A DNA stretch of 64,000 bases, from the NCBI RefSeq assembly GCF_041821025.1, contig NZ_JBGUAY010000006.1, positions 1-64,000 of the forward strand. The letters run 5' to 3'. The position numbers and the translations under genes were made by a program. This DNA comes from Egicoccus sp. AB-alg6-2 (GTDB taxonomy: Bacteria; Actinomycetota; Nitriliruptoria; Nitriliruptorales; Nitriliruptoraceae). The first letter of the stretch is position 1. Every line of letters starts with the position of its first letter. Positions 56,431-64,000 of this stretch are shown piece by piece. The notes beneath the pieces are model-generated. The model did no database searches. It saw only the letters and a list, made by a program, of their open reading frames with translations, and was not told the DNA's origin.

Positions 56431-57717
56431 CTATCCCGACGCCGGGCGTCCTCCGGTCCCCGGTGCCGGACCGCCGCCGGTCTCCGGTGCCCGACCTCCC
56501 CCGGTCCCGGGTGCCGGACCGCCTGCGGTCCCCGACGCCTGCCCGGCCCTTGCCCGCGACGTGCCGGGGACGACGGCGAGGCCGACCAGCGCGGCCAGGA
56601 GCACCTCGTGCCCGAGCCGCCCGGCCAGGATCTCGAGCTGCGCGTGGGCGACGAGCCCCAGCCCACCGAGCAGCACCAGGTCGCGGCGCGGTGATCGCGG
56701 CAGCCGCGCCGCGCGCACGGCCAGCGTCACGACGACGACGAGCACGGCGAGCAGCAGGGGCACGCCGCCCTCGGCGAACGCGTTCGCGAACGCCTGGTGG
56801 GCGTGGTCGTTGGGCTGCGGCAGGTCCTGCGCGACGGACGCGAAGCCGCCCAGCCCGACGCCCGTGAGCGGTCGGTCCGCACCCGCCCCGACGCCTCGGA
56901 CCGCGAGGTCGATCCGTCCCAGCACGGACGCCCCCAACGGGCCCGCCCCTGCCTGCGTGGCCGGACCCGGCGCCGCCGTTCCGGGCGGAACCGAGGTGTC
57001 CAGACCCACCATCGCTGCCGTCAGCCCGAGCACGACCACGCCGAACGCCGCCGTCAGCACGACGGCCACCCGCACGCGTGATGCGAGCACGAAGGCGGCA
57101 ACGACGACGATTGCCAGCACCGCCGCGACACCGCGCGACAACGTCGCCACGAGGCCCAGCGCCACCACCCCGCCCGCCCACGCCCACCGCGGCCGAGATG
57201 CGGCCAGCACCGCCGTCGCCACCAGCGGTGGCAGCAGGAGACCGGCCGCCGTGTTGTGGTCGCCGAGCGGGCTCGTGATCCGCCCCTTGAGGCGGTAGAA
57301 GCCGAACTCCGCCCCGACGGCCTGCGGCAGCGACACGGCGAAGCGGACGAGCAGCCACGTCGCGAGCAGGCTGCCGAAGACGGCGAGTCCGACCAACCAG
57401 ACATCGAGGTCGTGCCGCCAACGCGGGGCGTCGCGGCCGGCCCGGACGACGAGGAGCACCCCGAGCGCGGCCGCGTAGGGCACGGTCCCCGCCACGATCG
57501 TGGTCGGCGTCACCCCGAAGCCGCCGCGACCCAACGCGGCGGCCAGCGCCTGGCCGACACCGAGGACGACCGCCGCGGCGAAGGCCACGACCGCCGGGTC
57601 ACGCCACGGCGGCGTCTCGGCCGCGTCACGCCACGACGGCGTACCGACAGGGTCGCGCCACGACGGGGTACCGGCCGGGTCGCGCCACGGCGGGGTGCCG
57701 GCGGCGCGGCGGGACAC
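56431..57717 (-). CDS. O-antigen ligase/polymerase-like membrane protein with terminal repeats
   Basis: 428 residues from GTG 57717, five bases after the guaB3 stop. About ten to eleven transmembrane helices and a large outer loop with the Wzy/WaaL pattern (GVGLGGFASVAQDLPQPNDHAHQAF) identify an O-antigen-ligase family protein, which polymerises or transfers glycan at the membrane. Both ends are repetitive. The N-terminus has four 9-residue units (TPPWRDPAG, TPSWRDPVG and so on, DNA 57598-57705). The C-terminus has four ~8-residue G/P/T-rich units (GPAPGTGG). A start downstream of the N-terminal repeats is possible but lacks a ribosome binding site. Its place between guaB3 and guaA is unusual. 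Confidence 0.82.
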   Translation of the reverse strand: MSRRAAGTPPWRDPAGTPSWRDPVGTPSWRDAAETPPWRDPAVVAFAAAVVLGVGQALAAALGRGGFGVTPTTIVAGTVPYAAALGVLLVVRAGRDAPRWRHDLDVWLVGLAVFGSLLATWLLVRFAVSLPQAVGAEFGFYRLKGRITSPLGDHNTAAGLLLPPLVATAVLAASRPRWAWAGGVVALGLVATLSRGVAAVLAIVVVAAFVLASRVRVAVVLTAAFGVVVLGLTAAMVGLDTSVPPGTAAPGPATQAGAGPLGASVLGRIDLAVRGVGAGADRPLTGVGLGGFASVAQDLPQPNDHAHQAFANAFAEGGVPLLLAVLVVVVTLAVRAARLPRSPRRDLVLLGGLGLVAHAQLEILAGRLGHEVLLAALVGLAVVPGTSRARAGQASGTAGGPAPGTGGGRAPETGGGPAPGTGGRPASG

Positions 57718-57722
57718 GAGGC

Positions 57723-58841
57723 TCAGTGCCGTCCGGCGCGGACGGTGAGCTCGGCGTCCTTGAGCCGGGCCAGCGACTGGTACCCGGTCACGCCCATGGC
57801 GCGGCGCAGGCCACCGACGAGGTTCACGGTCCCGTCGGCGCGGTGTGCCGGCCCCTCGAGGACGACCTGCATGGGGCCGACGGGCTCGACCCGGGCGTAG
57901 TGGCTGCGCGGCAGGGTGTTGTGGGCGGCCGCCAGGCCCCAGTAGGCCCCGCGGCCTGGCGCCTCGTCGGCGGCCGCGAGCGCACGGCCCAGCATGACCG
58001 CGTCCGCGCCGCACGCGATGGCCTTGGCGAGGTCACCGCCGGTGCGGATGCCACCGGCCGCGATGACGTGGACGTAGCGGCCCGATTCCTCGAGGTAGCG
58101 GGCCCGGGCGGCGGCGACCTCGGCGATCGCGGTCGCCAGCGGCACGTGCACGCCGAGGGCGTCGTAGGTGGTGGAGACCGACGAACCGGTGCCGACCAGC
58201 ACACCGACCGCGCCGGTGCGCATCAGGTGCAACGCGGACTTCGCCGACGCCACCCCGCCGGCGACGACCGGGATGTCGTAGCGGGCGGTGAAGGACTTGA
58301 GGTCCAGCGGGTCACTGCCCGGCAGCCCGACGTGCTGGGCCGTCACGGTCACGCCGTTGACCAGCAGCAGGTCCAGCCCGGCCTCGAGGGCGGCGTGGTG
58401 GTAGCGCTCGACCTTCTGGGGCGTGAGGCTGCCGGCGGCGAGGTGGCCGCCCGCCTTCAGTTCCTCGATCCGGCGGCCGATCAGCTCCTCGCGCACCGGC
58501 TCGTGGTAGAGCTGCTGCAGGCGCACGGTCGCCTCGGAGCCCGGCTGCAGGCCCGCGATCTCGGCCAGGACCTCCTCGGGCTCCTCGTAGCGGGTCCACA
58601 ACCCTTCGAGCGCGAGCACCCCGAGTCCGCCGAGGTCGCCCAGCAGACCGGCGGTCGAGGGCGACACCACCGCGTCCAGCGGTGCGCCCAGCACCGGTAC
58701 CTCGAAGCGGTAGGCGTCCAGCGACCAGCTCACGTCGACGAGCTCGACGTCCCGGGTCCGGCGGCTGGGCACCAGCGCGACGTCGTCGAGTTCGTAGCCG
58801 ACGGACGCCTGCTTGTTGCCACCGATCGCGGTCGTTTGCAC
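57723..58841 (-). CDS. guaB3: GuaB3 family IMP dehydrogenase-related protein
   Basis: 372 residues from GTG 58841. A TIM-barrel of the IMPDH/GMP reductase superfamily without CBS domains, of the actinobacterial GuaB3 type (VGYELDDVALVPSRRTRD at the N-terminus, VIAAGGIRTGGDLAKAIACGADAVMLG near the phosphate site). In the loop where classical IMPDH has its catalytic Cys (GSGSxCxT), the sequence here is GTGSSVSTTY, so the nucleophile is missing. That appears to be a GuaB3 trait. Its reaction is not settled: purine nucleotide interconversion is likely. Upstream of the ligase-like gene and guaA on one strand. Confidence 0.9.
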   Translation of the reverse strand: MQTTAIGGNKQASVGYELDDVALVPSRRTRDVELVDVSWSLDAYRFEVPVLGAPLDAVVSPSTAGLLGDLGGLGVLALEGLWTRYEEPEEVLAEIAGLQPGSEATVRLQQLYHEPVREELIGRRIEELKAGGHLAAGSLTPQKVERYHHAALEAGLDLLLVNGVTVTAQHVGLPGSDPLDLKSFTARYDIPVVAGGVASAKSALHLMRTGAVGVLVGTGSSVSTTYDALGVHVPLATAIAEVAAARARYLEESGRYVHVIAAGGIRTGGDLAKAIACGADAVMLGRALAAADEAPGRGAYWGLAAAHNTLPRSHYARVEPVGPMQVVLEGPAHRADGTVNLVGGLRRAMGVTGYQSLARLKDAELTVRAGRH

Positions 58842-58935
58842 CGTGGGACACCCCGGGTCGTGGACGGAGCCGAAAGCCTAGTGGTCCGCGTACGCTGGGC
58901 TGCCACGCCCGGCGGGACCCACGCGAAAGGCCATC

Positions 58936-59487
58936 GTGGCGGACGACGACTTCGACGACGAGCGCTTCGACGACGATGGGCTCGACGACGACACCGACGG
59001 CTTCGACGAGCCGCTGGACGAGCATGAGACCGCGCTGATCCAGCAGGACCTGCACGACCTCGCCGACTTCGAGGCCACGTTCCGGCCCGAGGGCTACCGC
59101 GGGGTGGCGGTGTGGTGCCACGACTGCGCCGAGGAGCACTACTACCCGTGGGACATGCTGCGCGAGAACCTGCAGCTGCTGATCGACACGGGCGAGACCC
59201 CGGTGCACGAGCCCGCCTACGCGCCCGAGCCCGACCGCTACATCCAGTGGGAGTACGCGCGCGGCTACGTCGACGCGCTCCGTGATGCGGGGGTCCAGGA
59301 ACGGCTCGACCTCACCGAGTGCAACCGCTGCGGGTTCCGGCTGCCGGATGCGCTGGCGCAGGGCAACTTCTGCCCCCGCTGCGGCAACGCGCTGCTGGTG
59401 GGACGGCTCGCCGCGGCGCTCACCGACGCCGGCTTCACCTCCGACGAGGTGATCGAGTTCCTGCGCCGCACCGGCCTGCCCGGCTGA
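58936..59487 (+). CDS. DUF5319-type zinc-ribbon protein
   Basis: 183 residues from GTG 58936, with AAAGG upstream. A very acidic N-terminus (DDDFDDERFDDDGLDDD) is followed by a conserved core with VWCHDCAEEHYYPWDML and, near the C-terminus, a zinc ribbon with ECNRCGFR and FCPRCGN. This matches DUF5319, a cytoplasmic actinobacterial family of unknown function. It is divergent from guaB3 across a 94-base promoter region. Confidence 0.85.
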   Translation: MADDDFDDERFDDDGLDDDTDGFDEPLDEHETALIQQDLHDLADFEATFRPEGYRGVAVWCHDCAEEHYYPWDMLRENLQLLIDTGETPVHEPAYAPEPDRYIQWEYARGYVDALRDAGVQERLDLTECNRCGFRLPDALAQGNFCPRCGNALLVGRLAAALTDAGFTSDEVIEFLRRTGLPG

Positions 59488-59497
59488 TCCCGCCGGT

Positions 59498-61111
59498 TCA
59501 GAGCCGGCGGGCGAGCACGACCCAGACGGTGCGGGCGAGGATCTCGAGGTCGACGACCGGCGACCAGTTGACGAGGTACTGCAGGTCGTAGCCGAGCTTG
59601 TACTCGGGGTCGGTGTGGTAGCGGCCGTGGATCTGGGCCAGGCCGGTCAGCCCCGGCGGCAGCGCGTGGCGGCGGGCGTAGCCGGGGATCGCGGTCTCGA
59701 ACTGCGCCGTCAGCTCCGGACGTTCGGGTCGCGGGCCGACCAGCGACATCTCGCCGCGCAGCACGTTCCACACCTGCGGGAGTTCGTCCATGCGCATGGC
59801 CCGGACCCAGCGGCAGGCCGGGATCACGCGCGGGTCGTCCTGTTCGGCGAGGCGGGCACCGCGGCCGTCGGACTCGGCGTCGAGGCGCATCGTGCGGAAC
59901 TTCACCATGCGAAAGCGGCGGCCGCCGGCGCCGACCCGCTCCTGCCAGTACAGCAGCGGTCGGCCGACGACGAGCAGCTGGTGCACCGCGATGACGGCGG
60001 TCAGCAGCAGCAGCGCCGGCGCACTGACCGCGAGCACGGTCAGGTCGAACAGGCGCTTGAAGTGGCGCCGCGACCTCGGCATCGTCTGCGGCCGCAACAG
60101 CACGAACGGCAGGCCGCCGATCTCGCGCAGGCGCTCCAGGCCGAACATCGTCTCGCGGCCCGTCACCCGCAGCAGCATGGTGATGCCGGCGTTGTCGAGC
60201 CGCTCCACGGCATGCGGATACAGGTCGTCGAGCCAGCGGCTGGTGACGACCACCACGTCGGTCACGTCGGTGCGGCGGACGGCGGGCAGGATCTGCGCCG
60301 GCTCGGCCACTTCCTCGACGATCTGGCTGCGGCGTGGGTCGATGGCGACGTGGCGGCGTGCGATCTCGAGGTCGGCCTCGTTGCCCGCGAGCAGGATCTT
60401 CGGCGGGCCTTCCCGGCGGGTGCGGTTTCGGGCCACCCACCAGCGGTTGGCCGACACCGCGGCGGCGCCGATGGCGATGAGCGCGACCAGGTTCGGGGTC
60501 GGCAGCGGCAGCACGACCCGCGTCGTCCGCACCCACCCGACCTCCTGGGCGAAGCCGGTGAGCACGAGGTTGAGGATGACGAACAGCCCGGCTGCCGCCA
60601 ACGTCTGGCGTACGGCGCGTGGCAGCGTCGGGGGTGCGCCCAACCTCGGCTCGCGCTCGTACAGGCCGCCGAAGTACAGGCTCGCGACGAAGATCGCGGT
60701 CAGGACGGCGAACGAGAGCAGGTACTGCCACATCGGGTAGGTACGCCACGCCCAGCCATAGCGCACGACCATCGACGCCACCGTGACGAGGTAGAGCACC
60801 ACGGCATCGAGGAGCATCACCAGCCGGAAGCCGATGGCGTTGAGGCGGGCCAGCATCGGCGCGTCCTCGGACAGGTCGCGCAGCGGCGGGCTCATACGTG
60901 AGACGATCGGCCCGGTGTCGAGCGGATCGGGACGCGGTGGCGCCGGCGTGGATCCCGACGGCTCCGGGGTGGCCGGTGGGGAGGCGGAGGCAGACGTCGA
61001 GGCAGGCGCGGGGGACCCGGTCGCGACGGCGGACTCCGGGTCGTGCGGTTCGGTGGGGGCGCGCTCGCCCGATTCAGCGATCGGCGTCCCCCGGTCTGGA
61101 ACGTTCGACAT
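59498..61111 (-). CDS. Exopolysaccharide polyprenyl glycosylphosphotransferase
   Basis: 537 residues from ATG 61111. A ~90-residue Pro/Ala/Ser-rich N-terminus is followed by four transmembrane helices, a Rossmann-like CoA-binding_3 region (ILLAGNEADLEIARRHV to FGLERLREIGGLPF), then a bacterial sugar transferase domain (about 335-537) with RLFDLTVLAVSAPALLLL, RVGAGGRRFRMVKFRTM, MDELPQVWNVLRGEMSLVGPRPE and PGLTGLAQIHGR. It transfers a sugar-1-phosphate to undecaprenyl phosphate, the first step of exopolysaccharide assembly. Its first 38 bases overlap the end of the GT2 gene. Last gene of the minus-strand glycan operon. Confidence 0.93.
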   Translation of the reverse strand: MSNVPDRGTPIAESGERAPTEPHDPESAVATGSPAPASTSASASPPATPEPSGSTPAPPRPDPLDTGPIVSRMSPPLRDLSEDAPMLARLNAIGFRLVMLLDAVVLYLVTVASMVVRYGWAWRTYPMWQYLLSFAVLTAIFVASLYFGGLYEREPRLGAPPTLPRAVRQTLAAAGLFVILNLVLTGFAQEVGWVRTTRVVLPLPTPNLVALIAIGAAAVSANRWWVARNRTRREGPPKILLAGNEADLEIARRHVAIDPRRSQIVEEVAEPAQILPAVRRTDVTDVVVVTSRWLDDLYPHAVERLDNAGITMLLRVTGRETMFGLERLREIGGLPFVLLRPQTMPRSRRHFKRLFDLTVLAVSAPALLLLTAVIAVHQLLVVGRPLLYWQERVGAGGRRFRMVKFRTMRLDAESDGRGARLAEQDDPRVIPACRWVRAMRMDELPQVWNVLRGEMSLVGPRPERPELTAQFETAIPGYARRHALPPGLTGLAQIHGRYHTDPEYKLGYDLQYLVNWSPVVDLEILARTVWVVLARRL

Positions 61112-62114
61112 GCGCCATCCGTGGTGGCCCCAGCAGGAAGCCTATCCCCCAGGCCAGGTGCATCGTCCCGAGTGCGACGACCACCTGCGGCACCAGTCGC
61201 AGCGTCGGCACGAACGGCGCCGCCGCCACGACCAGCGCGGCCACGTAGGTCGCGAGCGCCAGTCCGAACAACGGCCAGAACCCGGTCATGGCTGCGAGGA
61301 CCAGCGCCGCACCGAGCCCGGCGACGAGCGTCGGTGCGGCCAGCTGCCGCGGGCCAAGCGAGCCCTGATGGGTGCGGGCGGTCAGGCGCCGCCAGCGCCC
61401 GTACTGCAGGTACTGCGAGGCGAGGCCACGAACGGTGTCGCGGGGGCGGTAGTCGACCGCGAGCTTCGGGTCGAACCACACGGCGTAGCCGGCGGCGCGC
61501 AGCCGGACGTTGAGCTCGGCGTCCTGGTTGCGGGTGAACCGCGGGTCGTAGTGACCGACCGCGTTCAGCGCCTCGCGCCGGAACACGCCGAGGTAGACCG
61601 TGTCGACCTCGCCCTCCGGACCGCCGACGCGGTAGGTGGCACCGCCGGCGCCGGCGGGCGAGGTCATGGCGACGGCGACCGCGCGTGCGAACCCGCGGTC
61701 GGCGACGGGGACCTGCCGGCCGCCGACGTTGGCGGCGCCGGTGCGGCGCAGCGTTTCCACCGCCCGGGTGACGTAGCCGGGCGGAAGCACCGCGTGCGCG
61801 TCCAGGCGCACCACCACCTCCGCGTCACTGGCGGCGATGGCCGCGTTGAGGGCATCCGGGGTGCGCCCGGTCGGATTGTCGACGACGCGCAGGCGTGGAT
61901 CGCCGTCGGCGGCCGCCCGAGCGGCGTCGGCTGTATCAGGATCACCGGCGGCGACCACGACGTCGCCGACGAGGTCCTGGCGCAGGGCCGAGGCGACCGC
62001 GCGTCCGATGGCCGGGCCCGCGTGCAGCGCCGGGATCACGACCACGACCTCGGCGTCGTCGGGCAGGGGGGACAGCGGCGGATGGAGCGGGTGGGCCGTC
62101 GGGTCGTTGCTCAT
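61074..62114 (-). CDS. Glycosyltransferase family 2 (membrane-associated)
   Basis: 346 residues from ATG 62114, overlapping the GT4 stop by four bases (ATGA). The GT-A fold begins VVVVIPALHAGPAIGRAV. The acceptor/metal region shows NAAIAASDAEVVVRLDAHAVL (DxD replaced by DAH, as in ExoA/SuccO-like GT2s), FRREALNAVGHYDPRFTRNQDAELNVRLRAAG, then GRWRRLTARTHQ. About three transmembrane helices lie at the C-terminus. Probably adds a sugar to the lipid-linked exopolysaccharide precursor, in one operon with the sugar transferase and the GT4. Confidence 0.9.
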   Translation of the reverse strand: MSNDPTAHPLHPPLSPLPDDAEVVVVIPALHAGPAIGRAVASALRQDLVGDVVVAAGDPDTADAARAAADGDPRLRVVDNPTGRTPDALNAAIAASDAEVVVRLDAHAVLPPGYVTRAVETLRRTGAANVGGRQVPVADRGFARAVAVAMTSPAGAGGATYRVGGPEGEVDTVYLGVFRREALNAVGHYDPRFTRNQDAELNVRLRAAGYAVWFDPKLAVDYRPRDTVRGLASQYLQYGRWRRLTARTHQGSLGPRQLAAPTLVAGLGAALVLAAMTGFWPLFGLALATYVAALVVAAAPFVPTLRLVPQVVVALGTMHLAWGIGFLLGPPRMAHVERSRPGDADR

Positions 62115-63238
62115 GCCGGCCGCTGCTGCTCGGCCCACTGCCGCAGTTGCTCGACGAACCCAGGCGCGACGGCGTCCCAGCTGTGGTGCTCCGCGACATG
62201 ACGCCGGCCGGCGGCACCGAGCGCGGCACACCGCTCGCGGTCGGCGGCGAGTTCGAGCACGGCGGCCGCAGCGGCATCGGCATCCGCGAAGGGCACCACG
62301 ATCCCGGCGCCCGCGGCGGTGACGAGGTCGCGTGCCGCCGGGAGCGGCGTGGTGATCGCGGGGACCCCGAGGCTGAGGTACTCGACCACCTTGGTGGGCA
62401 TCGAGCCGCGGTAGTTCGGCACGTCGTGCAGCAGGCTCAGGCCGGCCACCGCGCCCCGCACGCGGTCGAGGGCGCGCTCGTTCGGCAGGTAGCCGTGCCA
62501 GGTGAGCTCGCCGCGACCGTCGGCGGCACGCAGCGCGTCGACGACGTCGGCGTCCGCCGCACCCACCACCTCGACGTGCGGGCCGCCGCCCGCATGCAGG
62601 CGGCCGGCGAGCGCGATCAGTTCCTCGGCGCCACGGAACCGCGACACGCGGCCGACGTAGACGACCCGTTCCTCGGTCCCGGCGTCGGGCGGCGCGGCGT
62701 CGGGCAACCACGGCAGGTTCGGCACGACCGGGTGCGGCCGGGTGAAGCGGTGGCGGTAGGCGTCCTCGGCCAACAGCAGGTGCAGGTGCCGCTCGGCCCA
62801 CGATTCCAGGCGGCGGGCCAGGCGGGCCGCGAGGGGACGCAGCGCGGACGGCACCCACGGGCGGTCCGGGAGGCTGCCGACGAGGTCCTCGTGGACGTCG
62901 AGCACGACCGGCGGCAGGCGGTCCAGGCGCCCGACCACGGCCGCGACCAGCTCGGGATCGTGCAGCACCACCAGGTCGAAGCCGCCCTGGTGCGCACGCG
63001 CGACCCGGCCGAGCAGACGCCGCGCCGCACGCACCGCCGTCACCCGCCGACGGCCCGTCGCGCGCGGCAGATCGAGCGTGCGCACGCCGGCGACCGCCTC
63101 GCCGGGGTCGGTCTCGGTCGCCGACCACGGTGCGGCGTAGGTCACCTCGACGCCGGCGGCCACCAGCGCCCGGATCTGGCGGTGGTGGATCCTCGCGTCG
63201 AGCGGCGTGTGGACGGTCGTGACGATCAGGACACGCAC
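62111..63238 (-). CDS. Glycosyltransferase family 4
   Basis: 375 residues from GTG 63238. A GT-B protein: N-terminal domain VLIVTTVHTPLDARIHHRQIRAL and DLVVLHDPELV; C-terminal domain RVVYVGRVSRFRGAEELI (nucleotide region) and GSMPTKVVEYLSLGVPAITTPLPAARDL with the EX7E-like motif. Cytoplasmic or membrane-peripheral; transfers a sugar from a nucleotide donor that cannot be told. It overlaps the GT2 gene start and is 60 bases downstream of the dehydrogenase gene. Confidence 0.9.
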   Translation of the reverse strand: MRVLIVTTVHTPLDARIHHRQIRALVAAGVEVTYAAPWSATETDPGEAVAGVRTLDLPRATGRRRVTAVRAARRLLGRVARAHQGGFDLVVLHDPELVAAVVGRLDRLPPVVLDVHEDLVGSLPDRPWVPSALRPLAARLARRLESWAERHLHLLLAEDAYRHRFTRPHPVVPNLPWLPDAAPPDAGTEERVVYVGRVSRFRGAEELIALAGRLHAGGGPHVEVVGAADADVVDALRAADGRGELTWHGYLPNERALDRVRGAVAGLSLLHDVPNYRGSMPTKVVEYLSLGVPAITTPLPAARDLVTAAGAGIVVPFADADAAAAAVLELAADRERCAALGAAGRRHVAEHHSWDAVAPGFVEQLRQWAEQQRPA

Positions 63239-63298
63239 GCGCTCACCGAACCTCGGCGCCCCCCAGGGCCCACCCGTACGGGGACCACGACGACGCGC

Positions 63299-64000
63299 CT
63301 ACAGCGCGTGGACGTTTGGCGCGTCGATGCCACGGCGGCGGTAGATGCCGCGGGTGTCGAAGACCAGGTCCACCTGCTGCGCGACCGCGGCGTAGTCGAC
63401 GTCGTCGTGGTCGGTCAGCACGACCGCGAGGTCCCAGTCGGTCAGGTCGGCGTCGTTCTCCAGCGCGTGCAGGCCGTGGCGCGCCAGGCGGTCGGTCGGG
63501 ACGTGGACGTCGAGCACCCCGACCTCGGCGCCACGCCGCTCGAGCAGCTTGAGGACGTCCATCGACGGTGACTCGCGGTCGTCGCCGATGTTCTTCTTGT
63601 AGGCCGCGCCGAGGCCGACGATCCGGCTGGACGAGAGCGCCTTGCCGCTGTTGTTGAGCAGCTCGGTGATGCGTCCGACCACGTAGTCGGGCATGTGGAG
63701 GTTGACGTCCTCGGCCAGGTCGATGAACCGGGTCGCGACACGCAGCTCGCGGGCACGCCAGGCCAAGAACTGCGGGTCCAGCGGGATGCAGTGGCCGCCG
63801 ACGCCGGGACCCGGGTAGAAGGCCTGGTAGCCGAACGGCTTGGTCGCGGCCGCGTCGACGACCTCCCAGATGTCGATGTCGAACACGTTGGCGACCTGGG
63901 CCAACTCGTTGATCATCGCGATGTTCACGGCCCGGTAGGTGTTCTCGAGCAGCTTGGTCAGCTCGGCCGCGCGCGCCGACGAGACGACGTGGACGTTGTC
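63299..64000 (-). CDS. Nucleotide-sugar dehydrogenase (5' end outside window)
   Basis: The last 233 residues of a UDP-sugar dehydrogenase; the frame is open to the right edge, so the N-terminal NAD domain is missing. The central domain shows AELTKLLENTYRAVNIAMIN with the conserved Lys and Asn. The catalytic Cys is in YPGPGVGGHCIPLDP. The C-terminal UDP-binding domain begins VGLGAAYKKNIGDDRESPS with its Lys and Arg. The GPGVGGHCIPLDP form resembles UDP-N-acetyl-hexosamine 6-dehydrogenases (WbpA/WecC-like) more than UDP-glucose dehydrogenases. It would supply a uronic acid donor to the adjacent glycosyltransferases. Confidence 0.92.
   Translation of the reverse strand, partial: DNVHVVSSARAAELTKLLENTYRAVNIAMINELAQVANVFDIDIWEVVDAAATKPFGYQAFYPGPGVGGHCIPLDPQFLAWRARELRVATRFIDLAEDVNLHMPDYVVGRITELLNNSGKALSSSRIVGLGAAYKKNIGDDRESPSMDVLKLLERRGAEVGVLDVHVPTDRLARHGLHALENDADLTDWDLAVVLTDHDDVDYAAVAQQVDLVFDTRGIYRRRGIDAPNVHAL

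Overview
The window is a very GC-rich, densely coded bacterial chromosome segment in which nearly every gene has a long shadow ORF on the opposite strand. Gene content points to Actinomycetota: a GuaB3-type IMPDH-related protein, a DUF5319 zinc-ribbon protein, an inositol-3-phosphate synthase, PII/GlnD with a GlnR-like operator, a DUF4870 protein, and frequent GTG starts with GGAGG-type ribosome binding sites. Two genes encode S-layer-homology (SLH) domains, which are uncommon in this phylum. That combination would fit a deep-branching class such as Nitriliruptoria/Egibacteria, but this placement is inference. About 46 protein genes are supported. No rRNA, tRNA, insertion sequence or genuine CRISPR was seen.

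Layout. 1-5.4 kb: a truncated secreted Ig-like protein of visibly lower GC, a response regulator/histidine kinase pair, a degenerate lone receiver and two exported or membrane proteins of unknown function. 5.6-9.9 kb: threonine ammonia-lyase, fumarase and glutamate dehydrogenase. 9.9-11.5 kb: a DUF559/AbiEi-like gene bracketed by four 78-bp palindromic repeats. 11.5-16.3 kb: inositol-3-phosphate synthase, glnD and glnB with a GlnR-like operator. 16.3-22.4 kb: a signalling block with a FIST sensor, two diguanylate cyclases and a Lys/Ala-rich exported protein. 22.4-25 kb: sucCD and a lone cobalamin-binding mutase subunit. 25-34.7 kb: PcrA helicase, two subtilisin-like proteases, a FliL-like protein and a 62-bp repeat array.

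34.8-43.7 kb: a complete branched-chain-amino-acid-type (HAAT family) ABC transporter operon, livFG-fadD-livHM plus binding protein, with an acyl-CoA synthetase embedded and a divergent PucR-like regulator. 43.7-45.4 kb: a second DUF559/AbiEi-like gene between two more 62-bp arrays. 45.4-49 kb: an acyltransferase-3/SGNH protein and its SGNH-only paralogue. 49-54.8 kb: lemA-htpX, two SLH proteins and a DUF6328 protein. 54.8-58.8 kb: guaA, an O-antigen-ligase-like gene and guaB3. 58.9-64 kb: a DUF5319 gene and the start of an exopolysaccharide locus (polyprenyl glycosylphosphotransferase, GT2, GT4, nucleotide-sugar dehydrogenase) that runs off the right edge.

How genes work together. PII and GlnD, probably under GlnR, sense nitrogen beside glutamate dehydrogenase. 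The B12 subunit with SucCD suggests a methylmalonyl-CoA to succinate route. The Liv/FadD cluster suggests uptake and CoA activation of an organic acid. Much of the rest is cell-surface biology: SLH proteins, subtilases, SGNH/AT3 acylation and exopolysaccharide. The most unusual feature is a set of three arrays built from the same core (TTTCG, 10 bases, CGAAA, then GTGG) at a 62-bp period, about six helical turns. Two of them flank a DUF559/AbiEi-like nuclease gene, and a second such gene is flanked by a different palindromic repeat. This looks like a nuclease/palindrome partnership that I cannot match to a described system.
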